DNA of 64,000 nt from Sparassis latifolia. Lineage: Eukaryota > Basidiomycota > Agaricomycetes > Polyporales > Sparassidaceae. The first letter of the stretch is position 1; the number at the start of each line of letters is the position of its first letter. A model generated the notes under the pieces. It was given only the letters and a program-made list of their open reading frames with translations. It ran no database searches and was not told the origin of the DNA. Positions 11,444 to 23,894 of the stretch are shown one piece after another. The stretch is taken from NCBI GenBank assembly GCA_018466975.1, contig CM031553.1:1240001-1304000 (forward strand). The letters are read 5' to 3'. The position numbers were made by a program, and so were the translations under genes.

Positions 11444-14400
11444 TCAGTGCGACAGAAGCTCTTTCGCAACCAAAATCCTATTGGTCAACGCACTCAGGTT
11501 TGCATCGGCGACGATGACTTCTGGGGTAAGTTCCACACCAAAGGCCTGTCTGATCGCACCCGATATGCGCTTGGCCTGCCTCTCCGACCAGAAGCGGAAG
11601 TCATCTGGATCGCGGCCTTCTTGCTCGACCTGCCGGGCCTCCTCGGCCTTGCACGATAGCGGGATCAGTGACTCATCAGAGTCGAGGCAGAGGGGTACGA
11701 TATGCATGAGACACTTTCTGATGGTGGCGAAGCTGAGAGACTCGGGTTTCTCCACTGAAATAATTGATGAGTACGGTTCTCATTAATAAGCTGTGAATAC
11801 GTACCATATACCTCGAATGGGCCATCTAAGCTCATAACATTGTACTTGCCGTCATGGTGGTATCGGATCTTGGATGACGAAGGAGTAAATGAGCGTGTCA
11901 ACGGGACGGTTCAAGCGCGTACCTCGTATCGGCCGGTCTTCCAGGGCAGGGCGCCATGCTGAAACACGACCTCACCTCCTTCCGGCTCGCCTTCCGTAGA
12001 ATTATGATTGTTCAGGCTCAGCGGGATGTCACCATCCCATTCCTCGTCATGTACCGGGACCCACATGCCAAGGGACGACGTCTTCGTCACCAGATTTGAC
12101 TGATTAGCCCCGACCTGCAATTGACTTTGTTCAGCTCATTGAATAATACTCTACAGTGGAAAGGACATACCCTGTAGATACCTATCCAGTCACGGCGAGA
12201 GTGGTTCGACGGCGCCTGCCATTTAACCTTGATTGGCTCTCCAAGATGGAAGTGCAGCGAGCCGTCGGAACTGGGGACGATGGCCATCTTGTACTTTCTA
12301 GTGTCGAATGAGGACAGATTGTTCGCGACACGACTGCAAGATTGGTCAGACACTGATCAGAACTTCTGCCAGACCCCGCATACGTGATCACTAATTTTTC
12401 CCTGGATTGTTGCAGGAGAATCTTGGTGTCCTGAACTACCTCCGAAATCTTGGGACGAGCTGCAACGTCAGGTAAGACATAAGCAGAACTTCAGCAGGGA
12501 TATTGACAAATCACCGACATTTAGCCAAGAATTCTTCCATGACCTCCGCGGTCTCTTCGTATACCTTGTCAAATGTGCCCTTAACTTCTCGCGCGACCCT
12601 CCGAATCTCCGGCGCATGGCGTCCGGCGCGGGACTCGAGTAGGTGTGCGTTCTTCCGAGCAACCTTCTTGATGACTTTAACAAATCCAGCATCGCTGCGC
12701 AGTGAATCGCCGTATAGTTTCCGCATGTGGGGGCTGTGCGATACATGAGTATACTGGCTCCGCACCAAGAAAAGGAATGACAGTGGCAGGGTTCGCAACG
12801 TACTTCTCGACCTTGCTCAAGAACCACCATTGTGACAGGTGTCGAATCACGGCCAAAGCGAACACGAGTTTGCTGCCGCTGATCAAGGCGAGACCGAAGA
12901 ACGCCGCGCCGCTCACAACTTCAGGGTTATTCAGGTACCTGTCAAGCAGCCATCAGTGCGGCGTCCCGGAAGGGGAAGAAGATGGCAGATGTGCACCGAT
13001 ATATTCCGGTGTACTCGAGGTGCGAAGGGAAGTCTTCCACAAAGAAGTCACCGAAGAACCATCCTGGAAGCGTGTCAAAAGGCTGCGCAGTTTAATATAT
13101 CGATTATTACCAAAGAGCCCCAAAACCTCATAAGACTCCATCGTCGACCAAATATGGAGCCCGATGAGGATCTGGTCCATGTCAGCAACGAGCATTTTCA
13201 AGAGACGTAACACTGACAGTACCCATAGTGTGCCGGAGTAACTCGTTCCCAACTGTCCATTCATGCGGAAGACTGTAGGTCTTCCAAGCAAGACAGATTG
13301 CAGAGACTAGATACTAACTCGTCAACGCAAAACGGGTAGGACAAAGCTGATGCGTACTATAGGTCATGCACATGCTCAAGTTATAGATAGATTTCCAGCT
13401 GTTGAACGCCTCGTGGAGGGCACCCTTTCCACGGTCATTGTGCGGATAATGGTAATGTTTCAAAAAGTGCCTCACGAGAAACCTGTTCTCGGACTGGGCG
13501 CGAAGGAGGAGACCAAGACCGACAGAATGAAACAAACACCAGGCCAGCGCGTGTACAAAGTACAACGTGAGCAAACTGTTGTATGAGAGCGTCGGGATGA
13601 CAGCCGACACGAGCGGGTAGAACATGATGAGAAGTAGCTTGAAATCTGCAGATCTGGAAGGCAATTCAGTAAGCAGAAGAGTTGTCTCCGACAAGCAAGC
13701 TGACCGCAACAGATCAATGTTCATGAGTAGAACCATATCCTTCCTGAAGTATCTATTCATCAGGTCATGCTGAGATAGCGGTGGAGAGCTGGCACGGCTA
13801 GGAACATAAGAAAGCAGGTCTCCATTGAAAGGACTCGAGGACCCAGTTAGGCGCTTAATTCGGTTGCTTGCAAAGTTGGTCTCAAACTCCGTTTCGGTTT
13901 CCGTCTCCGTGAAAAGCTCCTCCGGCTCGGTAGCACTTTCTCCCTCGGTGGCAGATGGCGTGGAAAGCTCAGTTTGCTCAATGGATGACGAAGAATCTTT
14001 GCGCGAATGCGATTCAGATTGAACATCCGCCTGACTGAGGGCCGCAATGACGGGAGAACGATACGCGAGCGGCTTGCGTTGACCATACGTTCGTTCAATA
14101 TCTATTTATCGCCTTGCATGATAGCACCAACTTGTGAAAAATGTAAGAAATCAACTTACGAGGATTCTCGAAAAAGACTAGGAACCCAAACTGAGCTGCG
14201 TGCGCCGCCAAGCTGACAAATAGAACAGCGTAGCTGCCCACGATTAGCGACAAGCCGTAATATCCAGCATATCCTGCATGATTAAGTTCACCTTAATTTA
14301 TCTTGAAAGGACAATGCAAGTCAAGGTGCTCACCAACGGAATACATGGGATGAGGTGCCAATTCAAACACGCCGTCAAACACGAGCGCACCACGCTGGAA

Positions 14401-15387
14401 AAAGACGTCACCCCAGTACCAACCATAATCCTTAACGACATTGTGAGCCTCTGTCTTGACCCATAGATTGAAAGCGATGAGCGCAACCCCACCAATCCAT
14501 CTAAGAATACGAGTGATGAGTGTAACCCGTCATCAGTGAAATCATTCTGATACCTCATTACATGCACCGTAGTCGACAGGTCGTCGGGAATACGAAAACA
14601 CGAGAAGGCGAACATGCAATATGCGACAAAATCACTGATCAGGCAAAAATCAATATCAGCCACGCAGTGTCAACCGAATGTAAGAGAATGCGGACTTCAG
14701 CAGAATGATATCTACGACTTGGCGGAAAAGTAGCCACGTGTTGTATTCCAACGGCAGTTCCTACGATCGGTTGTAAGAACGGCCGACGCCGTACGACCCC
14801 GTAAAAGATTTACTGACATCGAAGGAATAGTCTTTGCCCATTTTTCCAGCAAGCTGTTTCCTAATCCAATTTCTCACTGCGGGTTTGCGCTCCTCATCCA
14901 GCCATCCGAGCTTTTGTACCGTTCGCACGATCCACTTCCTTTTGCTTTGTTTGGTGAGGACCCAACCGAGCCCCACATCATAAGCAGCGCGCCAGAATGC
15001 GAAGTAAAAGAAAAAGAAAATTCTTGATACTGAACGGGGAGAGATGAAGAAGAGCACTAGTTGCATTCCGAGCAGAGCGAGATTCAGTAAATCCAGGTGC
15101 GACTTTGGGTATCCAGGATGGAACAACGTCAAAACATCATGAGTTGTGGGTACACGGAATACTGTCGATTCAAACCTCTTTGTAAATAGGCAGGTATATG
15201 ACACGTCGATAAACAAAAACAAACCTTCTCCGCCTGGTGTCTTTCCCCATACGACCGTTTCCTGCTTGCGAGCATTAGATTCGTCAGACTTCGTGAGTGG
15301 CGTCACAGTCTCGTTCGAGTCAGACAGATCCCGTCGTCTTTGACGCAGGCCCTGAGCCTCTTCTGGCAACATTGCAGTTGAAGACAT
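11444..15387 (-). CDS. CHO2: Phosphatidylethanolamine N-methyltransferase
   Basis: A long minus-strand gene with roughly a dozen short introns and about 900-950 residues. The start [20 protein letters not shown] is at 15387; the first intron is 15224-15162 and joins [10 protein letters not shown] to [11 protein letters not shown], a CHO2 hallmark. Two PEMT-type membrane modules follow. The first carries [18 protein letters not shown] and [18 protein letters not shown]; the second carries [13 protein letters not shown] and GIYRYLNNPE. Both match the S-adenosylmethionine-binding region of the family. The C-terminus holds the beta-sandwich domain ([32 protein letters not shown]). CHO2 performs the first methylation of PE to PC at the ER membrane. 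A run of alternating Thr-Glu (about 13,880-13,910) lies in the central loop. Upstream in-frame Met codons exist but the sequence there is not family-like. Confidence 0.94.
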
Positions 15388-16498
15388 CAGAGTTAAGCTG
15401 TAAGGTGAGCTGTGTGATCTGACACGACTCGGAGACTGGGCGGGTCCAGAGACGCGCAGGATTAGGCGCGCGTCGGGAAATTTCCAAGTTGAGATAAATC
15501 CCATAAATATATCCACGTGAGTCTTTCTTTCTCGGCAGTTGCATTCATGGAATTGCCTTCTCCTCGTCTGCTCTTCGTCCGGGACTCTGTGAAGTCATCT
15601 CGTTGTTGCATCTCGGTTGTATCCCTGGACGCCACGACAAGACCGCTTTACCGACCCTCGTACCGGCCAACGTTGGTCGCTCCAGGATCGTACCCTTGCT
15701 ATTCACTCCCCACTCGACCACTATGCCATCGGGTTGGGAGTTGCTAATGAAGGGAATAGTAAGCATCTACTCAGGCATTAATTTCGGTTACTCTTTGCAT
15801 AGCCAACAACTAGTTGACCTTACGAGGTGCCTAACACTCCTTCTACCGCTGTCTTCAGCTAGTCCACACGTGTATGTTGATTCCTACTGTCTGTGAAATG
15901 CGACAGCGGTCTCCTGTCTATTCTGGATAATGTCTTTGATTGACGCGCGGAATCCGCCACTTGGTGCGCGGCGGCGTTCGGAAGAAATGCAGCGAACTGG
16001 AGACTCTAGAAGTTTGAAAGTGTGGTTCCATGCCGTTCCCAACCTGCTACTCGAGTCGCGATCTTGCTGGTAGATTTGCAGTCATTTGATTGTCTAGCGT
16101 TGCAGAGACCAAGAGTGATGGTAAGAGTGTGCTTCACACGGAGCATCATAATCTGTCCGTTCCAGCTCGGCGGATCTCCTTCTGGGTGGTAGTGTTCTTC
16201 TGCCCCAGGCTGACACAGTGTGTACAGGCGGTTCATGGCCGAGCTCAAGGTTCAGATAACATGTGTACCCGGGGTAGCTTTTGATAATTAAATAAATTCT
16301 CCGAGTTCTGCATATAGCATTTGCTTATCGATACCGAAAAGTTGCCTTGCGTACCGTCTGGCCCATCGTCCTGAGAGTCCTGAAACTATTTTCCACTGAG
16401 TATCCGAGGCCACGAGCGTGAACTTCGAAGTCGGCCAGCGAGCATTCCCACCAAAACGTTCTCGGGCGCGTCGATCGCGACTGATCTCGATTGACATC
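15388..16498. other. Divergent promoter region of CHO2 and SET5
   Basis: 1.1 kb between divergent genes. A plus-strand frame at about 15550-15770 reads smoothly (for example LVPANVGRSRIVPLLFTPHS) but I found no partner exons, no clear start and no family match. Its reverse strand is also open, so I do not call a gene. The rest holds nothing recognisable. Confidence 0.45.
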
Positions 16499-17993
16499 AT
16501 GGCGACGAACATCTCCCCTTCAGAAAATGACCTGAAGCAAGCTCTCATCGATCTGCGAGCGAGTAACCCAACCTTGGGTATCTCAAAAGTTCATGCCCTT
16601 CTACTATCCACCCATACGACGTGGACCGTCAGCGAGAAGAGAACGAAGAAGGTGTTGCAGAGCGAAGGACTTGTCCTATCCTCATCGGCGGCAAAGAATG
16701 CGGGTGCTGAAAGCTGTGGTGGTGTAATATACCCTTCCTCTCGGATTTTAAAAGGACTGGATATCTCCAAGTTTACTCGGAAGGTGGAGGTGAGATACTT
16801 CGGGAAAAGCAAGGGGAAAGGCTTGGTGGCGAAGGTAAAAATCGCAGAAGGGGAAACGATTTGGAAAGAAGATCCATTCATCTTAGCACCAGAATGGTGA
16901 GCCGCAGCTCCATCACATTGTTTTGACACTGTGAGGTCGACGTTCAACACTGTCATCCATCAGGGAACTATTCGATCTGCAAGTGTCCTCGGTCGCCTGC
17001 GCACACTGCAGCACACCTCTCCGAGACTCTCCACTTGTCATCCCCTGTCGTGCTACATCCTCGTCAGCCACATCGTGCACAGCAAAGTTTTGCGGCCGTC
17101 TATGCCTCTCGCGTTCCGCTCGGATACACCCGCTTCTCTGCTCTTCCCAAAATCCGGCGTCAGTAGTCCTGCTGGCTTTTGCAAGGAAAAGCCGGTGGAT
17201 GAGCCTGCATGCCCTGGTACAATGCACCGCGCGACTCATGCTGACCTACCAGCAGGACGAGGCATCATTCTGGGTGGACTGGGAGGTGTTTCGCGGTCTT
17301 GCACGGCTGAGTATGGAGGAACGTGCGAAGGGCGAATGGTATGTGTATGTACACAAACGATGTTGTGCGAATGACACAGTTGTTTGCAAAGGATGAAGGG
17401 TGTCGGGCCTGACAGAGATACTTGGAAGAAGGCGTACATGCTGTACGTGCACGCGTTCCGTGAACCACCAAGCGCCTATGACAAAAAGAAGTTTGCGAAG
17501 TTGGTGAAGAGACCTCTTCCAGAAGAGATAATGCACGAGTTGTTCGACTACGATGCCTTTTTGTGCGGTCTTGGTAGCATGAGTCTCAGTAAGTGATGTC
17601 TACTACGTTGCTTTAGGAACGCATGCCAATTGCTCATCTACTTTTGACGAAGACCTAGAATCACACGGCGGCTTATACGTGCTCCACTCTCACATGAACC
17701 ATTCATGCTCTCCGAACATATCCGCCCGGCACAACGAGCAACGGACCGCGCTATCGCGAATAACTGCCATAGCTCGACGGGACATAGAGCCAGGCGAAGA
17801 GCTCACCCTCACGTACGTCGACCCGAGTCGGGGCGTGAAACAGCGTCGTAGCGAGCTATTAGAGTGGGGCTTTGGGACATGCCAGTGTGAGCGTTGTCAC
17901 GCCGAGATAGAAGTGGCTAGTCAGCAGGACGCTAGTGCTGTACATGAGGATGATTTAGAGAAGGAACTCAAAGCTGGGCTTGGTGTTGTGTAG
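16499..17993 (+). CDS. SET5: SET-domain methyltransferase, Set5 type
   Basis: Four exons: 16499-16896, 16964-17338, 17392-17588 and 17659-17993 (about 434 residues). The N-terminal 100 residues are a small helical region. The SET N part begins with VRYFGKSKGKGLVAKVKIAE. It is interrupted, as usual in this family, by a Cys-rich zinc region (CAHCSTPL ... CRAT ... CTAKFCGRLC). The catalytic core has HMNHSCSPN, the equivalent of the NHxC motif, then GEELTLTYVDPS and a post-SET CxC (WGFGTCQCERC). Set5 proteins methylate histone H4 lysines in yeast; the substrate here is inferred. The gene converges on the ALKBH6-like gene, leaving under 200 bp between stops. Confidence 0.9.
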
Positions 17994-18185
17994 ATGTAGT
18001 TTCCAAACCAGTATGGATACTACTAGAATGTCCGTGCATGGCGGGGAGGCTCTGGAAACTGAACAAGGTTTGTAAAAAATGTGCTACCACTACATAGTGT
18101 CTCAAGTGATTAGTGACCGCATTTCAAATACAGTCATTCTTACAACCATCCAGACTCATTAACTCACTACAACAAGAGCAAGATT

Positions 18186-19307
18186 TCAACGCTTCAGGAA
18201 AGGTGATTTTGTTGCGACTTTCGCGACATCGCGACAGGTCAGGCTGTATCTTGTCTCTCTCTTCAACACTCCACCGCCCATGACTACGTCGCGCTCTGTG
18301 GTTCCTGTCAGAAGATCGGCGTTCGCGATGCGTAGCGATCGACCGAACGAATCTCCGCCAGGGAGTGAAAAGATGTCTTCCTCCACGTCTTCGATTCCGT
18401 GTAGATGCGACGTGTACAAGGACGATCGGGTGATGACCAGACTGCGGGGTTCGAGTAAGACAGACAAGATCGGAGCGGGATCGATCGCTCGACCCCTCCC
18501 CGAACTGCTGCTGTCTTCCTCTTCGCCTTCCGGGCAGTCCTCTCGGAATTTGTACCGGTAGTAGTGAAAAAGTGCGTGCGAGCCGAGTGAGAGTGTGGCG
18601 ACGACAGGATGGTATGCAGGTCCATCTTCATGCGGCTTGACATAAATTCAATCCTCCGGCGAACATGTCAGTTCACCTCGTCACATACCATAATGCCCTG
18701 TCCGGGATGATACTGCAAGAAGTCAGTGCCGGAAATAGACTGACATCTCATCGACTTACTTCGTTCATGATAACATGATTCGGAGCACCGTGTGGTGAAG
18801 AACCAAATGCACCTGTGGATCTGATACGTCCAACGATATCAGGACTGGAAATACAAATGTCTCATTTAACCACTCGTCGATTCCGGCTAGAAACAACTCA
18901 CTACTGATTGACGAATGGAGGTATATGTTCCGGTATCAGTAACCCTTGAGCGGTCACGCTGCCGCCTGCGCAAGTGAGACTCCATACATTTGGACGACTC
19001 GGAGAATCCGTCCACTTACCCCATATCTGGAGGCTATCAAACGGAGCAGAGACAAATAAGAGGTTCTTTCTTGCATTGTTGTGCTCACCGTCGATTTGCA
19101 AGTTGCTTCCACTTCGGTAACGGAGACCCATTGATCTACGTGGGTATGCACACAGGCCGCTTGTCGTGTTCAAATCGAGGTGAGCGGAAGACTACCAGTA
19201 AGACCAACCTTCCGTATCAACAAAGCTTCTTCCTCTGGTGTGATAAAATTCGAGAAATAATACGCTTCATCAGTGTCGCGTATCTTATGCGAATGCAAGC
19301 TTGTCAT
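18186..19307 (-). CDS. AlkB-like 2OG/Fe(II) dioxygenase, ALKBH6 type
   Basis: The minus-strand gene starts at MTSLHSHKIRDTDEAYYFSN (19307) and stops at 18188-18186, with several short introns. Family blocks in order: the ITPEEEALLIRK opening; a tryptophan-rich LQVWGK-type region; LLIPEHIPPFVNQYPDI; GAFGSSPHGAPNHVIVNEY; then HPGQGIMPHEDGPAYHPVVA, where His and Asp form the HxD iron site. A distal His and Arg follow within RSLVITRSSLYTSHLHGIED and RETRYSLTCRDVAKV (the RxxxxxR 2-oxoglutarate contact). ALKBH6 proteins are conserved from fungi to humans; proposed roles are in nucleic-acid demethylation and are not settled. A low-complexity acidic and serine stretch sits before the LSVLLEPRSL strand. 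Confidence 0.88.
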
Positions 19308-19401
19308 GATTGTCCGAGTCTGCGTTGAATTAACTCTGATAATAGGGCCACAGCCTACGCAACAATACAATCTAAAAGTCAGGAGCGAGAAATGCCGCAA
19401 T

Positions 19402-19483
19402 GCTCTCGTCGTCTAATGGTTATGATATCAGATTCCTATGTGGAATAATCTGGGGGTTCCGGGTTCGAGTCCCGGCGGGAGTA
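19402..19483 (+). tRNA. tRNA-Arg (anticodon CCU) with 9-nt intron
   Basis: The acceptor stem GCTCTCG pairs with CGGGAGT with two G-U pairs, followed by discriminator A. A three-pair D stem (GTC/GAT) follows. The anticodon stem TCAGA pairs with TCTGG. The anticodon loop reads TTCCTA, then 9 extra bases (about 19438-19446), then A; removing them gives a 7-base loop with anticodon CCT at positions 34-36 and the intron in the canonical place after position 37. The T arm CCGGG-TTCGAGT-CCCGG is perfect and contains a B box. TTTT follows within 10 bases as a Pol III stop. No CCA is encoded, as expected in a eukaryote. The gene lies between the start of the ALKBH6-like gene and MPP6. Confidence 0.88.
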
Positions 19484-19571
19484 CTTTTGCTTCGGAGCTT
19501 CCTCGATCCGCGCCGCATGTACTGTTGAACTTACAGCTTACAGTAACGACTTTTCGACAATCTTTCCATCC

Positions 19572-20378
19572 ATGGCAAGCAAGACGGGCAAGACGTTGAG
19601 CAATGCCACTCTCGGTTTACGATTCATGCAGAATGCTCAGCGGGCGAAGATGCAGGCACAAGTAGAGGCAGAGCAGGCCAAGATCAGGGACGAAGCAGAG
19701 TGGGAGGTTTCCAAGGAGGTCAAGGAGGCCTGGGGCATCAGCTCAATTTCAGGTTCAGAGTGAGTTGAGGCTTTCTCCACGCAGGCCTGTGATCCGATTG
19801 TCGTTCAGTAGAAGTGTGACTCACGAGACGTCCTATGTTCCATTCCTCTTTTCCTCGGAAGAGGTGGCGGCGGGACCGTCTCGGGTCAGAGGACGCAGGA
19901 CGTTCAATCACGGAGAAGAAACTATACCCAAGGAGGTGCGTTTACCTTACATTATCTGCTGCTATCGTCTCGAGCGATTATGCAGAAGAACGATGCCACC
20001 GACGCAGAGAAGAAGGCGCCTGCAGACACCGCAGAACCGCCGCTATCCACCAAACGTCCCACTTCGATATCTGGATTTAAAGTGCCAGTTTCGACTACTC
20101 AAATGGGTTCCAAGAAGGCACGAAAGAAGACGGTGCAGATGCTCATACATGAGACTCCTGCTGTGCAGCTGCCCTTTTCATTACCTGCAACACCGGAGAC
20201 AGCATCGGCCCCTGCACCTCTCACGACTGGCTTCATGAAGCCAGCAGGGATTGATGATCCCATTGCCGGGCCCGGGAGCGCTCCAGCCGCACTCAAGAGG
20301 CAAAGAGAGCAGGATCCAATCCGAGATCATTCGGGAATGGGTAGCGCGAAGCGGAAGAAGAGCACGAATGTCTCATAA
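19572..20378 (+). CDS. MPP6: M-phase phosphoprotein 6 homologue, exosome cofactor
   Basis: Three exons: 19572-19759, 19809-19935 and 19986-20378 (235 residues). The opening MASKTGKTLSNATLGLRFMQ carries the LSxxxLxLKFMQR signature of MPP6/MPHOSPH6. A second conserved part, THETSYVPFLF and GRRTFNHGEE, follows in exon 2. The C-terminal half is basic and low in complexity (KKARKKTVQ, AALKRQREQ, SAKRKKSTN), suited to RNA or exosome binding. MPP6 links the nuclear exosome with Mtr4 and helps rRNA 3' processing and RNA surveillance. Splice junctions are canonical and phases match. Confidence 0.88.
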
Positions 20379-23300
20379 CTCTTCACGATACGTAGTTTCT
20401 TTCACTTCTATCATGATACCATACAACGGTTCACCTTGTACGCATTCTGCCGGACTTGCAGGCCTCGAGGGCGTCTCGCTGGGACGCCCCGATGTACGTC
20501 ATAAGACTGCAGCAAGGTGTCATTCGTGTACAAGTGACCATTAGCTCATCCGCAAGCCATGTGCCGCATGTCGCTCAAGCTCCAGCATCTCACTCCGCTT
20601 CGGAATCCTATCATAGACTTTATTATATACATTCCAATCCTTCGCCAGCACGAATCTCCTTTCGTGCACGTCTTTGAGCGCTCCGTCTAGGTCATTCACT
20701 TCATTCAATGGACGGAAATCCGCGCGATGCTTTAAAATGTCTTGTGGCTGTCCATTTCTGTGCTCGATGGGCAGCATGAAGTTCAGTCACTGTCAAGACT
20801 GCGCGTTCAAGTATTCACTTACGCTTCTGCGGCTTGCAAAGGTGAACATGCGCACAATGTCGGCGATGGACGGACCATAAGCATTCGAATTAGGACATGC
20901 GGATCTCCTCATCGCATGTGCTCTTTCCGTGCACTTAGCGCGGCTTCTTCACCTGGTTCCGACATAGGGGTCTCCGCGAGAGGAGCGAGCGCTTCGCAGC
21001 AAGGTGTAAACATTTGCGAGCGACCGGATAGGCGGACGGATGTCGTAATGGAGGGGCTTACGGGATACCTCTGAGGATGAAGCCCGAGCTAGTAGCAATG
21101 TGTCCCGGGCTTGTTGCGATGCGGGCCAAAAGTCTAACGGTAAGATGATAGGACATCCAAAATAAGTAGCTCTTTACGAGGGAGTCACAAACGATAATGA
21201 ATAGACATTCGAGAGGTCTGTCTCCGCATGGCTAGGTGCCCTCTTGTGGGCTTCTGTCGATCGTGAAGAGTGGTCGAGGGCAGGCCACAAATAGCTTGGA
21301 AGAGTCAGAAAGACTCGGACGAAGAGGGCATGCATGCTGGGATCAGATAACGGAGACAATATAAAACCCACCTCGGTTTTAAGGTTTCTGACGAGGCAGT
21401 TAAGCTTGCGCCAAGCTACCGATGTGGAGCTTCCTTTAAAAAGTCACTGTGGAGAGATATGTATGATAGACAACCCGTCGGAGACGAACGTATCGTGGAA
21501 CTCACTGACTCCAGTGCAGAGCCCGTGACTGCGTCAGACGCCCTGACATGTTGCGAGTGCTGAATGCCGTCACTCTCCAAGCGTGTAGAGATTTTTTTGT
21601 TCATAGATCTGGTTTCCCCTACCAGCGTCAACTGCAGCGCGGTCCGATCTCGGAGTCTCACGAGGAACCCGAACGGCAGTGAGCGCGAGACTTTGAGGGC
21701 ACGCTGCTGGAACGATGGAGAGGCCCTGTCCATCGACAACTTCGTGCCGGAAGCTGTAAAGAAAGGGACGAAGAGACGGAAGTCTGGGTTCACTCACACA
21801 GGCTTCTCTGTATGGCTCAATGTACCGTGAACCAGAGACGCGAAGCAAATAGTTCGCCAGAGGCGGATAGTATGATTCAGCGTTGCGAATACCGACAGAA
21901 TGCATCTAGGGGATGTGGGATTCCCATCCGCAAGGCCAGAGGAGGGCAGCTGTCCGTCGCCATCTGTCGCCATCTGCGCACAGGTATGTCAACGCCGCCG
22001 GCGGAGACTGCTGTCTGAACTACGCCACGCGCAAGGGGGACTCTGCCGTTGTCTGCAGAGACGACTGGACTTGTAGTAGGCACGCGTGATAGCCGCGTCC
22101 CTGAACCTGGGAACGAGTGTGCAGTGTCGGAATCAACGGTGTGAGAGAGAGAAAGCGGGCGTTAACCCGGATAACGCGCGCCAACCTAAATCGAGGAAGA
22201 CGATCATAGATTGCTCCTGTAGAACATCGACAAGGAATCGCTGCGCTCGAGCGGCGTGGCAGATTGAGGCAGGGGTTGTCAACTTGAGCAATCGGACAAC
22301 AATGATCGCAGTGAACTTGCCCATTTCGATGCGTACATTAGCACCTGCCACCGTGATGGAAACCAGATTTGGGATCGAAACGAACTACACCCCCATTCCG
22401 CCCGTGACAATCGTGTCCATGTCTTGACAATTGTTCCGCAATGGCCCGTCACAGGAGGACGTGCACTGAGTCAGCGCAGTACTGCAAGCATCGAGGCAAA
22501 GACAGTTATGGGATTCCATATGTTACCAGCGTCCATCTCGCATGAGAAATCAAACCTTGGGGCCCAATCTCACAGGAAGTGAGGTATGAGTCTCAGGCGA
22601 CGCAATGGTTCTAGCGGTACCGACACCAGAAGTCAGAAAGCCAGACAATAGACAGAATTATGTGTAGTAAACCTCAGAGAGTTTGATACACCGCAGGGTG
22701 GCCGAACAGTGCCGGCGAAGAGTATCGAAATAAGCAATTCAGTGGATGTGGACTGGTATGTGGACGCGTTCCAGTTTCGCGGAAGCTTCAGCTTCTGGCT
22801 CTAGTTACTTCATGATCTTCCCAATTCAAGAGCCATTCTCTGAGCTTCAAGCTCGAAACCACCAATCGTGCCGCTCCACACTTGGGCCGGCACGACTTAT
22901 GGCACGTCGGAGTTGCACCGGAGTACACATGTCGTGTCGCAGAACAACGCACGACAGCGGATATGTATTTCCATGCTCCAAGACATGTTTCAGAAACGGA
23001 CAGCTACTCACATATCCCTGTCTTCATTGAGGGAAGACCGACCTCCAGCTTGTCGTGTAATATCGCACTGGCACGCTTACCCACGGAGATGATGGACGGC
23101 AGGACCCGTGAATGGAACCCCATGAGTGAAGCTGCTAGAGCCAAGTTGGATGGGTCAATTTGCCAATTTACCGGTTGTGACTACCGGGCGGCCACGAAGC
23201 GACCATTGCGATCCGCAAGAAATGACAGCCATTTTGGTCAAGAGAAGCTCAAGTCGGAGTGGAATTCAGCACTGTTCACAGCGGTCGAACCAAGTCCCAG

Positions 23301-23894
23301 GATCACGCTGAGTGCCAGTGGCCCGGTACTAATCCTGGCAATGAAAAAGGCCCGTATGAGAACGCACCTCGACGATCAATGTACACGATGCGTGTCTGGA
23401 TTCCGAGGACCAGAACAATGATAAGTCCAGCAACTGGTTCGGAACTGCCAGTGGTGGTAAGGTTCTGATGAGATTGCAAAATTAAAATGGCGTTAGGTAA
23501 TTAACCTGGCGAAATGGATAAGTCGGACGTCGTTCCGCCTGTCGATCAGCGTACTGTACTAAGTACTACTAACACACAATGAGCGCGATACTTACACCTT
23601 GCTCCATTCGGCTGCAAGTTGCCTAGATTTAATTCGTCAGATGTAACCAGGGCGTTAAGGGGAAGTTCCGAAACGCCACTCGTTGTCGCCGCAAAGTCGC
23701 CGTCAGACCGCCCGGGCATCACTGCATCCCCTTCGAGCAGAAACTGTCGAAGGATGCGATGCTGACTGGGCCGGGGAACAGAAGACCATCACGGGGAAGC
23801 GTTCGGCTCTGAGAACCGGATTCCAATTTTACAGCTCGAGTCTTCGTTTGGAACTCAGTCACGTAACGCTATCTGGCAGCGGACCGGGTCTGAG
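20379..23894. other. Gene-poor region with unassigned exon-like pieces
   Basis: 3.5 kb without a gene I can assemble. Minus-strand pieces look coding: 20777-20541 (a 78-codon frame, MLPIEHRNGQPQDILKHRAD onward, which may be a last exon); 23729 down to about 23600 (MPGRSDGDFAATTSGVSELP onward, ending at an AAG|GTGTAAGT donor); and about 23475-23385 (an acceptor, then PVAGLIIVLVLGIQTRIVYI, a good membrane segment). The next piece (ISTGPLALSVILGLG) is in the wrong phase. No family is recognised. The pattern could be a broken membrane protein gene or a set of small genes with many introns. Confidence 0.4.
20541..20777 (-). CDS. Possible small ORF or terminal exon, unknown
   Basis: A 78-codon frame with charged, helix-like composition (DFRPLNEVNDLDGALKDVHE, PKRSEMLELERHAAHGL). 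It begins at an ATG but also has an acceptor-like CACAG just inside, so it may be the last exon of a gene whose earlier exon would be near 20912-20823 (MRRSACPNSNAYGPSIADIV). Those two pieces do not join in phase with standard sites. No family recognised. Confidence 0.3.
   Translation of the reverse strand: MLPIEHRNGQPQDILKHRADFRPLNEVNDLDGALKDVHERRFVLAKDWNVYNKVYDRIPKRSEMLELERHAAHGLRMS

Noticed and set aside
15517..15896. Open frames between CHO2 and SET5
   Set aside because: Both strands are open and neither shows a start, splice partner or family; kept only as a note in the intergenic entry.
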